This document shows positions 1-8,215 of a stretch of 64,000 nt of DNA, piece after piece. Within the stretch, counting starts at the first letter, position 1; the number at the start of each line of letters is the position of its first letter. The stretch is taken from assembly GCF_000807675.2 (NCBI RefSeq), contig NZ_CP019962.1:1736001-1800000 (forward strand), read 5' to 3'. The position numbers and the translations under genes are program-made. Source of the stretch: Eubacterium limosum. Its GTDB lineage: Bacteria; Bacillota; Clostridia; Eubacteriales; Eubacteriaceae. Under the pieces are notes generated by a model. It was not told the origin of the DNA, ran no database searches, and worked only from the letters and a program-made list of their open reading frames with translations.

Positions 1-31
1 CAAAATCAATATTTCTTTTTGTGGTTTCCAT
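1..31 (-). CDS. 5' end of an unidentified CDS, cut by the window edge
   Basis: An ATG at 31 (minus strand) follows a strong ribosome binding site, GGAGGAG, at 38-44. The ten visible codons read METTKRNIDF. It lies just downstream of the methyltransferase gene that ends at 59, with a 27-base gap, so it is probably the next gene of the same operon. Ten residues are too few to assign a family. Confidence 0.55.
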   Translation of the reverse strand, partial: METTKRNIDF

Positions 32-58
32 TTTATTCTCCTCCTGTAAAACGAAAGT

Positions 59-1489
59 TTAGATGTGATCTCTATATTTTTCAGGGATATACTGGTTGAG
101 CATATCTTCCTGTTCTTTGGTAATTTCCGGTGGGCAGTAAGATTCAAGACGTTCATTAACAGCCTGTGTAAGGGTGTCGACAATCGGCTTGTTGCCATTC
201 TGCTGCCACTGGTTCGGGTCTTCTTTATTGAAATATTTGGGTGTGAAAAATTCCTTGCGGAACATCTTCGGTGTACGGCCCTGAAGATAGTTGCCTCTTG
301 GACCAACCTTTTTGATGGTATCGAAGCAGAGTGTGTCCTCGGTGACTTCAATGCCGGAAAGCAGACGTCTGTTCATGCGGTAGACATCTTCGTCCATTAA
401 GAATTTTTCAAAGCTGGTGATGTTGAAGCTGCCGAGGATACCGCAGGAATGCAGTACGAGGTCAGGGCCAGCATCTAAGGTAGAACGGATCATCATGTCG
501 GATTCGTAGCCGGTCTGGGCGTCGAAATCCTTGGCGTCACTCAGGCCGCCGCCAGTACGGAAAGGTACATTGTAGAAATCAGCCAGACCAGCAGTCGCAT
601 AAGAAATCAGAGCGGTTTCCGGCGCGCCGATGGAGAGCTGAATTTCTCTTAAATTGGTAGACGCAGAGGTCTGTCCATATACGACAGGAATGCCTGGGCG
701 GGCCAACTGTGCCATGACCATACCAGCAACGACTTCAGCGTTGGACATAGCCAGAAGACCAGCAACGGACGGCGGTCCTGTGAGAACCGGCATGGCGCAT
801 GGTGAGAACCACAGCGGCTGGTTCATTTCAGCCCCAACCAGGAATTTTACAAGTGGATCGTGGTCAAAACAAAGGGGGGACAAAGAATTGACATGTACGA
901 TATTATTGTAAACATCTGCGCGGCCTTCAAACTGGCTGATCAGTTCAAGTCCTTTTTTGAAAGGTTCGCGGATATCGCCTTGGATTGGGAAGGTATTCGG
1001 CATAAGGTGAAGCCCTGTTTTATGGGAATATTTTAAAACCATGGCAACGGGGCTGTAGATCCGTTCCTCCATGGACAGCTGTTTATCTTCCAGGAAAACA
1101 TTGAAGTAGTTACAGTCAATGACATCACTGGTATCGGAAATTTTAAAAAGATCAACGGTTTCGTCGTTGGTCATCTTATGGATTTTGCCGGATTCCAGAC
1201 GGTAGATGCTGCCGACAGCCGGCATAAGCACGCGGGCTCCGCCGCCAAAGGTATGATTGCCCTTGGAATTTTCAACCGTAAAGGATGCGGGTGCGGTGGA
1301 CAGGGCGTCCATCACCAGCTTTTCATCCATATAAACGGTGTTGCCGTCCACGCGGGCTCCGTGATTTTTAAACAGTTCAATAATTTCCGGATGCTCAAAG
1401 ATCACACCAACTTCAGCTAATACTTTTAAAGAAGTCTCGTGAATTTTCTGAACATCATCTTTTGAAATATATTTTTCATAAGATTTCAT
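59..1489 (-). CDS. MttB-family (trimethylamine methyltransferase-like) corrinoid methyltransferase, non-pyrrolysine
   Basis: 476-residue member of the MttB superfamily, whose characterised members move a methyl group from a quaternary or tertiary amine to a cognate corrinoid protein. The frame is open throughout with no internal UAG, so this is a non-pyrrolysine member like MtgB, MtpB or MtcB. Family-typical segments are the N-terminal VLAEVGV region, a TGPPSVAGLLA segment, and VLHSCGILGSFN followed by SFEKFLMDED near residue 360. The start at 1489 is chosen because AGAGGAAAA lies about 8 bases upstream; an ATG six codons earlier has no ribosome binding site. It lies downstream of a racemase-like gene behind a sigma-54-type promoter, separated by a structured intercistronic region. 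Family is secure; the substrate is unknown. Confidence 0.9.
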   Translation of the reverse strand: MKSYEKYISKDDVQKIHETSLKVLAEVGVIFEHPEIIELFKNHGARVDGNTVYMDEKLVMDALSTAPASFTVENSKGNHTFGGGARVLMPAVGSIYRLESGKIHKMTNDETVDLFKISDTSDVIDCNYFNVFLEDKQLSMEERIYSPVAMVLKYSHKTGLHLMPNTFPIQGDIREPFKKGLELISQFEGRADVYNNIVHVNSLSPLCFDHDPLVKFLVGAEMNQPLWFSPCAMPVLTGPPSVAGLLAMSNAEVVAGMVMAQLARPGIPVVYGQTSASTNLREIQLSIGAPETALISYATAGLADFYNVPFRTGGGLSDAKDFDAQTGYESDMMIRSTLDAGPDLVLHSCGILGSFNITSFEKFLMDEDVYRMNRRLLSGIEVTEDTLCFDTIKKVGPRGNYLQGRTPKMFRKEFFTPKYFNKEDPNQWQQNGNKPIVDTLTQAVNERLESYCPPEITKEQEDMLNQYIPEKYRDHI

Positions 1490-1507
1490 ATGTTTTCCTC
1501 TTTTCAT

Positions 1508-1610
1508 AGCAATTAATGGTTTTAATCCGTTTAACAGAAGGCATTAAATACAGCAATTAATCAGATTGTGGGGAGCCCGTAGAGAACTCCCGCACAAACC
1601 ATTAATTGCT
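1508..1610. repeat. Structured intercistronic element with 15-bp terminal inverted repeat
   Basis: AGCAATTAATGGTTT at 1508-1522 is exactly reverse-complemented at 1596-1610. Inside are a further direct AGCAATTAAT at 1552-1561 and a nested GC-rich stem (GTGGGGAG near 1567 with CTCCCGCAC near 1587). No U-tract follows, so this is probably an mRNA structure between the racemase-like and methyltransferase cistrons rather than a simple terminator. Confidence 0.6.
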
Positions 1611-1623
1611 GACATATATTGAA

Positions 1624-2403
1624 TTAAATATGTCCGTAGTAATCGCGGTGGGCAACGCAGGACCATGCATAGTCAAGCAGCGTTCCCCAGGAGAATACCG
1701 GCAGGTCCACTTCACGCTGGATGGCTCTCGCGAAGGGCTGCATACCAGTACATTCTAACATAATGGCCTTGATGTCAGGGTGTTTTGCGATGAATTCCTT
1801 GGCGATGCGGATCATGTCCTTTTCAGATTCATCATAGTAGCTTTCTGGAATTTCAGGACGTTTTTCATGATCCCAGAGAGTATCGAACTGCGGGCAGCCA
1901 TATTCGTCCTGAGCGCCTGCAATGTGGAAATTGCTGTTCAGGTCAATGCCGACCTTTTCTAGGTGGGTATCGGTTAAGAAACGTTTCTGGGCACAGATGA
2001 TGCCAACCGCGTTTTTAGGACCGATCAACTGCTGGATGAATGGTACCTGAAGCAGACTTGACATAAATACTGGAATATCTACCGCAGCAGCGACGTCCTG
2101 CTGGAAATATGCGAAATATCCGCATTCAGCTGCAACAGCGCGGCAGCCCATTCTTTCAAGGTTTTTAGCAGCCTGTACAATGGGTTCGCGGCAAGGCGTC
2201 TTATCCTGTTCCCAGACGAGTGTGTAGTTGTCAACACCCTTGGCAATTTCATACTGAATTGGAAAACCCCATGCGCTTGCATTGCGGACATCCCCTGGGA
2301 ATCCTGGATAAGCGTCGTCCAGTACCATAATACCAATACCCATACCATAGCAGGTATGATTTTTCCGTGTGGTCATGTAATTGATGGCTAAATCTCTTTG
2401 CAT
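1624..2403 (-). CDS. Aspartate/glutamate racemase-superfamily protein
   Basis: 259-residue member of the Asp/Glu/hydantoin racemase superfamily, in which two cysteines usually act as paired acid/base catalysts. The two expected sites are visible: C94 in AAECGYF and C218 in MLECTGM. The start has a clear GGAGG seven bases upstream. It is the first gene after a minus-strand sigma-54-type promoter (2465-2481) and precedes an MttB-family gene. A paralogue lies at 15557-16345 beside aconitase X. It could be a racemase, isomerase or decarboxylase acting on the amine-derived acid; the substrate cannot be told from sequence. Family confidence is high, function low. Confidence 0.82.
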   Translation of the reverse strand: MQRDLAINYMTTRKNHTCYGMGIGIMVLDDAYPGFPGDVRNASAWGFPIQYEIAKGVDNYTLVWEQDKTPCREPIVQAAKNLERMGCRAVAAECGYFAYFQQDVAAAVDIPVFMSSLLQVPFIQQLIGPKNAVGIICAQKRFLTDTHLEKVGIDLNSNFHIAGAQDEYGCPQFDTLWDHEKRPEIPESYYDESEKDMIRIAKEFIAKHPDIKAIMLECTGMQPFARAIQREVDLPVFSWGTLLDYAWSCVAHRDYYGHI

Positions 2404-2464
2404 TTTTATTCCTCCCTGAATTTAAATGTTGATATTTGCCTGTTTATTTGTTGCTGTTATTTAA

Positions 2465-2481
2465 TGCAAGCTTTGTGCCAA
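2465..2481 (-). promoter_or_regulatory. Sigma-54 (RpoN) promoter for the racemase/methyltransferase operon
   Basis: Read on the minus strand this is TTGGCACAAAGCTTGCAT: -24 GG and -12 GC are separated by exactly 10 bases and both flanking blocks match the TGGCAC-N5-TTGC consensus. It is about 60 bases upstream of the start at 2403 and divergent from the promoter at 2803. Confidence 0.82.
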
Positions 2482-2624
2482 ATTTGTCTGTATTCATCTG
2501 GAATTTAGAAAAGATTTTTAAGCATGCTTTTGCAAAAGAACTTGCTTATTAAAAGGAAGAAATAAAAAAATTAAAAATTCCTAAAAAAATTCAAAGTTTT
2601 TGAAGAAAAAAACGGTTCCAAAAA

Positions 2625-2730
2625 TGCAAAAAAAGATTACATGCAAAAAATGATGACAATATCGTTTGGAACTTGGTTAAATAAAGGGTTTGAAAAGCAT
2701 TGCAAAACAGGAGTGCATAAAAATTTGCAC
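2625..2730. promoter_or_regulatory. Candidate activator binding sites between divergent sigma-54 promoters
   Basis: TGCAAAAAAAGATTACA at 2625-2641 matches 15 of 17 bases with 10521-10537, upstream of another sigma-54 promoter. GTGCA-N8-TGCAC at 2713-2730 resembles sites at 6368-6385 and 10502-10518. Sites lying 75-200 bases from the promoters are what an enhancer-binding activator would use. The rest of 2404-2802 is A/T-rich and shows no gene. Confidence 0.4.
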
Positions 2731-2802
2731 CACAGAAAGAAGCCGTTTTCACGAAATACCCTTTAATTTAGCTTAAATAGGATAAAAAATGGGATTTACG
2801 AA

Positions 2803-2820
2803 TTGGCACAAACCTTGCAA
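2803..2820 (+). promoter_or_regulatory. Sigma-54 (RpoN) promoter for the first BCCT transporter
   Basis: TTGGCACAAACCTTGCAA has the exact TGGCAC-N5-TTGC architecture (GG at 2805, GC at 2817). A start site near 2830 would give a leader of about 180 bases before the ATG at 3011. Confidence 0.88.
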
Positions 2821-2848
2821 TATATAATTGCATAGTCATTCGCTAAAT

Positions 2849-2976
2849 GATAGGCTTTTCCCAAAACCAGCCTGTTCCCATAGTATAGGGTGCAAAACAC
2901 TCGATTGTCAATGGAAGTTTAAAAGGTTACCATCAATATAGTATGGGTAATAGGCTGGTCAACGGTAAGGCTTATC
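2849..2976 (+). ncRNA. Candidate structured leader RNA of the BCCT transporter mRNA
   Basis: Nested pairings span the untranslated leader. GATAGGCTTT (2849-2858) pairs with AAGGCTTATC (2967-2976) with two G-U pairs. ACCAGCCT (2866-2873) pairs with AGGCTGGT (2952-2959). CCCATA (2877-2882) pairs with TATGGG (2942-2947). An inner ATTG/ATGG arm (2904-2914) pairs with CCAT/CAAT (2930-2937). The fold excludes the ribosome binding site near 2997. I do not recognise a known riboswitch class. Confidence 0.5.
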
Positions 2977-3010
2977 GTATTCGAAAATCTAAAAAAGAGG
3001 GAGAAGTATT

Positions 3011-4660
3011 ATGTTTAAGAAAGTCCGACTGATAACTGTAGGTATTCCTATCGTTTTAATGGGCGCTGTTTTGATCCTGGGTGCTACGGATCCGAACTTT
3101 ACAGACACAATGACTGCATTTTTCTTGGAGCTTATGCACAGCGGTGGCTGGCTGGTAGCTCTTGGTATCCTGTTATTTTTAGGATTCCTCGTTTTCTTAT
3201 TTGTGCATCCAATTGGCAGCACGAAGTTTGGGGGACCGAATGCCAAGCCAAAATACAGCACATGGAACTGGTGGGCGATCTCGCTGTGTGCCGGTATCGG
3301 TACCGGGATCGTATTCTGGGGGGCTGTTGAACCTCTGACCATTTCCTTTACACCGCCTGCATCTGCCGGCGTTGAACCGGGAAGCTATGCGGCCATTATC
3401 TGGTCTCTGGCAAAATGTTTCCAGCATTGGGCATTCCAGCCATATTCCATCTATGCGGTAGCAGCCATCTGCTGTGGTTACGCTTACTGGAACATGGGTA
3501 AGAGCTACGCTTCCAGCGCTGGCCTTGTTTACTGGAAAAATGGTAAAGACCTGAGCGACAAAGCTAACGATATTTTAGATGGGATTGTGTTATTCGCCAT
3601 CGTCGGTGGTGTTGCCGGTTCTTTAGGCTATGGTCTTTTACAGATTGGCGCAGGCTTGGATTTTGTATTCGGCATCACACCTGGACCAATGGTCTGGACT
3701 GCGATTGCGGTTGTAATTATTGTTTCTTATACAATTTCAAGCGCCACCGGTCTTGATAAGGGGATTCAGTGGCTGTCTGACAAAAATGCGTGGATTTTTA
3801 TCGCGCTGATGATTTTTATGTTTTTCTGTGGACCAGTACAGTACATTTGTAATCTTACAGTAGAATCCTTCGGTTACTACATTAACAATATCATTGCCTT
3901 AACCTCCTACACAGAACCAGTTGTAACAGCCGTTGCGGATTCAGAAATGTGGCCGCAGTGGTGGGATTTATACTGGATGACTGACTGGCTGTCCTTTGGA
4001 CCAATCGTTGGTTTGTTCCTCGTAAAAATGTCCTATGGCCGCACCATCCGTCAGTTTATTGTTGTCAATGTTATTTTACCGTCTATCTTTGGTGTTATCT
4101 GGTTTGGTATTTTCGGCGGATTCGCTATTAATATTCAGTTAACTGGTGTTTATGATTTAATGGAATTCTACAACGCCAGCGGGGCTGAAGCATTCATGAT
4201 GAAATTATTCGAGTTTGTTCCAGGCACGATGATTATTCGTGTTATTATGCTCGTTTTGGTAGCGCTGTCCTTTATTACACTGGCCGACTCTATGACATCG
4301 ACCATTTCTCAGATGTCCTTGAGACAGCAGACTTCTGATATTAAAGAAGCGCCGCTTCCAATCAAGGTTTTCTGGGGTGTCTTAATCGGTGCAGTATCCA
4401 TTCTGTTCGTCGTTACCGGCGGCATCAATGGTATAAAAATTGTTAAGACCATTGCGGGCTATCCGATGCTCTTTGTGGAAATAGCCATGATCATTGGTTT
4501 CCTGAGGTACTTCTTGTCTGGTAAAAATAAACAGGATGAAGTTACCTATGCGGCCGATCTTGATCGTCAGATTAAAGCAGCCGAGGCAGAAGCCGCGGAA
4601 GAGGCAGAGGCCAAAAAGAATAAGAAAAAAAGATTTGGTAAAGCATCTGCTTCTGAATAA
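3011..4660 (+). CDS. BCCT-family betaine/carnitine/choline-type transporter
   Basis: 549-residue inner membrane protein of the BCCT family with about 12 hydrophobic segments. The glycine-rich substrate-site motif GIGTGIVFWGAVEP sits at residues 95-108. The tryptophan-rich eighth segment is followed by VKMSYGRTIRQF, equivalent to the family's RISRGRTVREF loop. The hydrophilic Glu/Ala/Lys tail is highly charged. GAGGGAG about eight bases upstream supports the start. Transcribed from a sigma-54-type promoter and divergent from the racemase/methyltransferase operon, it probably imports a trimethylammonium compound as a demethylation substrate. The substrate and coupling ion are unknown. Confidence 0.92.
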   Translation: MFKKVRLITVGIPIVLMGAVLILGATDPNFTDTMTAFFLELMHSGGWLVALGILLFLGFLVFLFVHPIGSTKFGGPNAKPKYSTWNWWAISLCAGIGTGIVFWGAVEPLTISFTPPASAGVEPGSYAAIIWSLAKCFQHWAFQPYSIYAVAAICCGYAYWNMGKSYASSAGLVYWKNGKDLSDKANDILDGIVLFAIVGGVAGSLGYGLLQIGAGLDFVFGITPGPMVWTAIAVVIIVSYTISSATGLDKGIQWLSDKNAWIFIALMIFMFFCGPVQYICNLTVESFGYYINNIIALTSYTEPVVTAVADSEMWPQWWDLYWMTDWLSFGPIVGLFLVKMSYGRTIRQFIVVNVILPSIFGVIWFGIFGGFAINIQLTGVYDLMEFYNASGAEAFMMKLFEFVPGTMIIRVIMLVLVALSFITLADSMTSTISQMSLRQQTSDIKEAPLPIKVFWGVLIGAVSILFVVTGGINGIKIVKTIAGYPMLFVEIAMIIGFLRYFLSGKNKQDEVTYAADLDRQIKAAEAEAAEEAEAKKNKKKRFGKASASE

Positions 4661-4733
4661 TTAATTATATTGGTAATAACCGGGGACATGACCACTCCGG
4701 AAATTACATACATCGAAAACTTCCAAAGCAAAA

Positions 4734-4763
4734 ATAAAACAGCCGAAAGGCTGTTTTATTTTT
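4734..4763. terminator. Bidirectional intrinsic terminator between convergent genes
   Basis: AAAACAGCC-gaaa-GGCTGTTTT stem-loop with T-runs reading outward on both strands. It serves the transporter ending at 4660 and the regulator ending at 4774. Confidence 0.85.
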
Positions 4764-4773
4764 ATGCTCTTTT

Positions 4774-6219
4774 TTAATTCTCAAAATGATAGCAGCTGTT
4801 TTTTATGCCAAGGGTTCGCATTTTATATTGGAGACTCTGTCTTACCATGCCCAAGGCTTCCGCGCTTTTGGTAATGTTATAATTGTGCGTGCTCAGCGCC
4901 TGGAGGATCACCTTGCGCTCAAACGCTTCGGTCAGGCTCTTAAGAGAATGATGGCTGCTTGGATTCCATGTCTCGTTATTCAGAAGCGCACGACCGGCAG
5001 TACTTTTTTTAAGATCCATTGGCAATAGTTCTGAAGTAATGACATTACTGTTGTAAGATGAGAGTAAAATAGCACGGACGATGATGTGTTTGAGCTCACG
5101 GACATTGCCCGGCCAGTCATAGTTAAAAAGAAAAGCCCTGCTATCTTCTGAAAAGTCATAAAGCTTCTTACCCATGGCAGCCGATTCTGAATTTAAAAAG
5201 GAAAGTGCCAGTGGAATAATATCCTCCCTGCGTTCTCTAAGCGGCGGCAGGGCAATGGTCAGGGTTGCCAGCCGATAATACAGGTCAGAGCGGATGCGCC
5301 CCCCTTCAATGGCGGCCTGGGGGTGCTCATTCATGGCACTGATGATTTGGGCGTTAGTGGTGAGTTCTTTTGTACTTCCCACCCGCCTGTAGGTGCTGGT
5401 TTCCAGAATACGCAAAATTTTTGACTGGAGCATAAGATCCATGGAATTGATCTCATCCAGAAAAACAGTCCCGTTTTCTGCCGCTTCAAAAAGACCTTTG
5501 GTATCGCTGGCACCTGTGTAAGCGCCCTTCACCGTTCCAAAGAGTGTGCTTTCAAGCAGGGTCTCTGGGATGGCAGAGCAGTTGATGGCCACAAAAGGCG
5601 CGTTGCTTCTGCTGCTGGCATTGTGAATGCTTTGAGCAAAGACTTCTTTTCCTGTTCCGGTTTCGCCATAAATCAGCACTGGAGCAGAGATGTTGGCGGC
5701 TAGCTCAGCCTGCTGTGTGCAATCGCGGATGCTGTCTGATATGCCAGCAATATCTGAAATTTGGTAGCGGGTACCGTTGTTTGTTTTTTTCTGTTTCCTT
5801 AGTTTTTCTTCCAATTGCTCCAGCTTTTTTGATAGATAAATGTAGTCGGATTTATCCCTGTAAATACACATGGAGCCAACGATTTCTTTTCCTGCTTTGT
5901 CAAAAATTGGATAGACACAGCTGATAGCTTCGATATGCTTTCCGTCAGCGTTCATATAGCGGATGTTAAAATCTTTTAAAGGCTCGCCGTTTTTTAGGAC
6001 TCTTAAAGCTGGGGAGACTTCGCCGTCGTAAAATTTGTAAACCTCCAGCACATGCTTGCCAATAACATCCTCCCGCTTCATAGCGTCCAGGATTTCGCTA
6101 CCTTTGGAGAAGCCTACAAAGCGTCCGCCCTCATCGAGAATATTAATGGAAAAGTCCTCCACCTCTTCAAAAATCTTAATAGTATCAAGATCCAAATAAA
6201 ATTTTTTGTTTTTTTTCAT
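4774..6219 (-). CDS. Sigma-54-dependent transcriptional activator with PAS sensor
   Basis: 481-residue enhancer-binding protein. Residues about 12-125 form a PAS-like sensor, followed by a short coiled linker. The AAA+ domain carries Walker A GETGTGKE (185-192), the sigma-54 contact loop GAYTGA (232-237, a GAFTGA variant keeping the essential Thr) and Walker B VFLDEI (252-257). The arginine region LRERRED and the YDWPGNVRELKH segment follow. A Fis-type helix-turn-helix ends the protein (NITKSAEALGMVRQSLQYKM). It lies between two BCCT operons that both have sigma-54 promoters, and its own upstream region has one too, suggesting autoregulation. The likely ligand is a substrate of the adjacent transporters, which is an inference. 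Confidence 0.95.
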   Translation of the reverse strand: MKKNKKFYLDLDTIKIFEEVEDFSINILDEGGRFVGFSKGSEILDAMKREDVIGKHVLEVYKFYDGEVSPALRVLKNGEPLKDFNIRYMNADGKHIEAISCVYPIFDKAGKEIVGSMCIYRDKSDYIYLSKKLEQLEEKLRKQKKTNNGTRYQISDIAGISDSIRDCTQQAELAANISAPVLIYGETGTGKEVFAQSIHNASSRSNAPFVAINCSAIPETLLESTLFGTVKGAYTGASDTKGLFEAAENGTVFLDEINSMDLMLQSKILRILETSTYRRVGSTKELTTNAQIISAMNEHPQAAIEGGRIRSDLYYRLATLTIALPPLRERREDIIPLALSFLNSESAAMGKKLYDFSEDSRAFLFNYDWPGNVRELKHIIVRAILLSSYNSNVITSELLPMDLKKSTAGRALLNNETWNPSSHHSLKSLTEAFERKVILQALSTHNYNITKSAEALGMVRQSLQYKMRTLGIKNSCYHFEN

Positions 6220-6249
6220 AAAATCACTCCAATCTCACTGCTATATTTA

Positions 6250-6267
6250 ATGCAATATTCATACCAA
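6250..6267 (-). promoter_or_regulatory. Sigma-54-type promoter of the activator gene
   Basis: Minus-strand TTTGGTATGAATATTGCA keeps GG-N10-GC spacing, with a less perfect -24 block (TGGTAT). It lies about 30 bases upstream of the start at 6219. Confidence 0.65.
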
Positions 6268-6367
6268 ATATGAAAAAAACTGCAAAATAATTATGCTGGC
6301 AAAAATATTTTGCAATTCTGGTTTCTTTACAGATTAAGGGACTTTTAAGATATTAAAAACTAGATGA

Positions 6368-6385
6368 GTGCATAATAAATATGCA
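6368..6385. promoter_or_regulatory. Candidate upstream activator site
   Basis: Palindromic TGCATA-N5-TATGCA (6369-6385), preceded by G, lies about 50 bases upstream of the sigma-54 promoter at 6435. It resembles GTGCA-N8-TGCA elements near the promoters at 2803 and 10734. A stem-loop (AACGGCT/AGCCGTT near 6412-6430) stands between it and the promoter. Confidence 0.4.
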
Positions 6386-6434
6386 GTGCGTTTAAAGAAA
6401 CGGCTGAAAACGGCTGTTTTAAGCCGTTTTTATT

Positions 6435-6452
6435 TTGGCATTGATCTTGCTT
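6435..6452 (+). promoter_or_regulatory. Sigma-54 (RpoN) promoter for the BCCT-methyltransferase operon
   Basis: TTGGCATTGATCTTGCTT: GG at 6437 and GC at 6449, with exact N10 spacing and good flanks. The leader to 6548 contains a TTACTGCT/AGCAGTAA hairpin (6484-6491 with 6507-6514). Confidence 0.85.
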
Positions 6453-6547
6453 TATATAAAATTGCGATTCATTTTGCTGAAGCTTACTGCTGAAGGGGGG
6501 ACACGAAGCAGTAACGCAGATGAAAATTTTGTAAGAGGAGAGAAAAA

Positions 6548-8194
6548 ATGAACGAAAAGAAAAAAGTGAGTTGGTTGAAGCAGATTGACTGGTGGGTAGC
6601 CCTTCCAGCGCTTTCCATTTTGGCAGCTCTGATGGCCTGGGCATTGATTGATCCAACAGGAATGGGCAATTCGATTACTGTAATTTTCAATTTTCTGACC
6701 GATGGATTCGGCTGGGTTTACCTGATGCTTGGTCTTCTGTTCCTGGGCTTTTGCCTCTGGCTGGCCTTTGGTCCTTACCGAAATGTAAAGCTTGGGAAGG
6801 ATGATGAAAAACCACAGCATTCCTTCTTCTCATGGTTTGCCATGATCATTGCCTGCGGTTACGGCGTTGGACTGGTATTCTGGGGGGCTGCAGAGCCGTT
6901 GAGTTTTCTGCAGACACCGCCGATGGGCATGGAGCCTTACACGGCAGAATCTGCTGTAAGAGCGCTGGCACAGGCGTTCTTCCATTGGGGCTGGATTCCA
7001 TGGGCCATCTATATGGTCGTTGGAGTGACCATGGGCTACTTTATTTTTAGAAAGGGAATGCCGCCATTTTTCAGCCGTGTGCTGGAGCCTATCTTTGGCG
7101 ATAAGGTAAAAACCAAAGGCTTCCGTATTCTTGATGGTTTTCTGGTATTCGGTGTTGTCGGCGGTGTTACTACAGCTACAGGGCTTGGTATCCTTCAGCT
7201 GGCATCTGGTCTGTTCTCGCTTTTCGGAATTCCGGAAAACAATCTGACCTATATTATCATTGCCATTGCGTGGGCTGCACTGTTTACCACAAGCGCTGTC
7301 AGTGGGATTGACAAGGGAATTAAGATTCTCAGTAATCTCAACATTCCACTCTGCATCCTGGTCTGTGTGGTCGTCTTTATTGTCGGGCCAACCGCCTTTA
7401 TTTTGAATACCATGAGCAGTTCCCTTGGCGACATGCTTGGCAACTTCTTCCCAATGGCTTTATGGACAGACAGCATTGACAAGACAGGCTTTGCTCAGGG
7501 CTGGACCATTTTCTACTGGGCATGGTGGATCGCTTCTGCGCCGTCAACCGGCCTCTTTGTAGCGGACATCTCACGCGGCCGTACCCTGAAGGAAATTGTA
7601 CTGGTCCATCTGGGTGCAGCGCCGATCGCTACCTGGCTATGGTTCGCAACCTTTGGCGGAACCGCTATTTTCCAGGAAATGTTCCAGAATTTAGGATTGG
7701 TTGCTTCCATGAATGAGATGGGAACGCAGTCCGTCGTCTTTACTATGCTGTCGCATCTGCCCCTCGGTCAGATTTTGGCAGTGCTGTTCCTGATTTTGAT
7801 CTTCCTGTTCCTGGCAACAACCGTTGACTCTTTCTCATACGTTTGCGCTCAGGTATCAACCAAGGAAGATCAGAATCCTAAAATGCCTTCAAAACCATTG
7901 AGAGCAGTCTGGGCCATCGCCATCGCGGCATTAGCCATTACAATGATTTTAGTTGGTAAAGGACAGATCCAGAGCTTGCAGCTGTCATCGGTTGTGGCCT
8001 CCATTGTCATTATGGTGGTAATGGTTCTGATGATTATCTCGATGTTTAAATCACTTAAGCAGGAAGAACTGGAAGGAACCATTGACCTTGCCCGTTTGAA
8101 CAGCAGACAACACATTTTAGAAGAAAAACAAAAAGCAAGCGAGATGAAAAAAGCTCAGCGCACTGCCAAAAAAGAAAAAACAGAAAATATTTAA
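6548..8194 (+). CDS. BCCT-family betaine/carnitine/choline-type transporter
   Basis: 548-residue polytopic membrane protein. The glycine motif GYGVGLVFWGAAEP lies near residues 102-115 and the Trp-rich segment FYWAWWIASAPSTGLF is followed by ADISRGRTLKEI, closer to the classical betaine-carrier pattern than the copy at 3011. The Lys/Glu-rich C-terminal tail resembles regulatory tails of the family. AAGAGGAGAG precedes the ATG. The next gene, an MttB homologue, starts 22 bases after the stop, so import and demethylation of one substrate are probably cotranscribed from the sigma-54 promoter at 6435. Confidence 0.93.
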   Translation: MNEKKKVSWLKQIDWWVALPALSILAALMAWALIDPTGMGNSITVIFNFLTDGFGWVYLMLGLLFLGFCLWLAFGPYRNVKLGKDDEKPQHSFFSWFAMIIACGYGVGLVFWGAAEPLSFLQTPPMGMEPYTAESAVRALAQAFFHWGWIPWAIYMVVGVTMGYFIFRKGMPPFFSRVLEPIFGDKVKTKGFRILDGFLVFGVVGGVTTATGLGILQLASGLFSLFGIPENNLTYIIIAIAWAALFTTSAVSGIDKGIKILSNLNIPLCILVCVVVFIVGPTAFILNTMSSSLGDMLGNFFPMALWTDSIDKTGFAQGWTIFYWAWWIASAPSTGLFVADISRGRTLKEIVLVHLGAAPIATWLWFATFGGTAIFQEMFQNLGLVASMNEMGTQSVVFTMLSHLPLGQILAVLFLILIFLFLATTVDSFSYVCAQVSTKEDQNPKMPSKPLRAVWAIAIAALAITMILVGKGQIQSLQLSSVVASIVIMVVMVLMIISMFKSLKQEELEGTIDLARLNSRQHILEEKQKASEMKKAQRTAKKEKTENI

Positions 8195-8215
8195 TGGATT
8201 AGGTGGAATGAGAAA

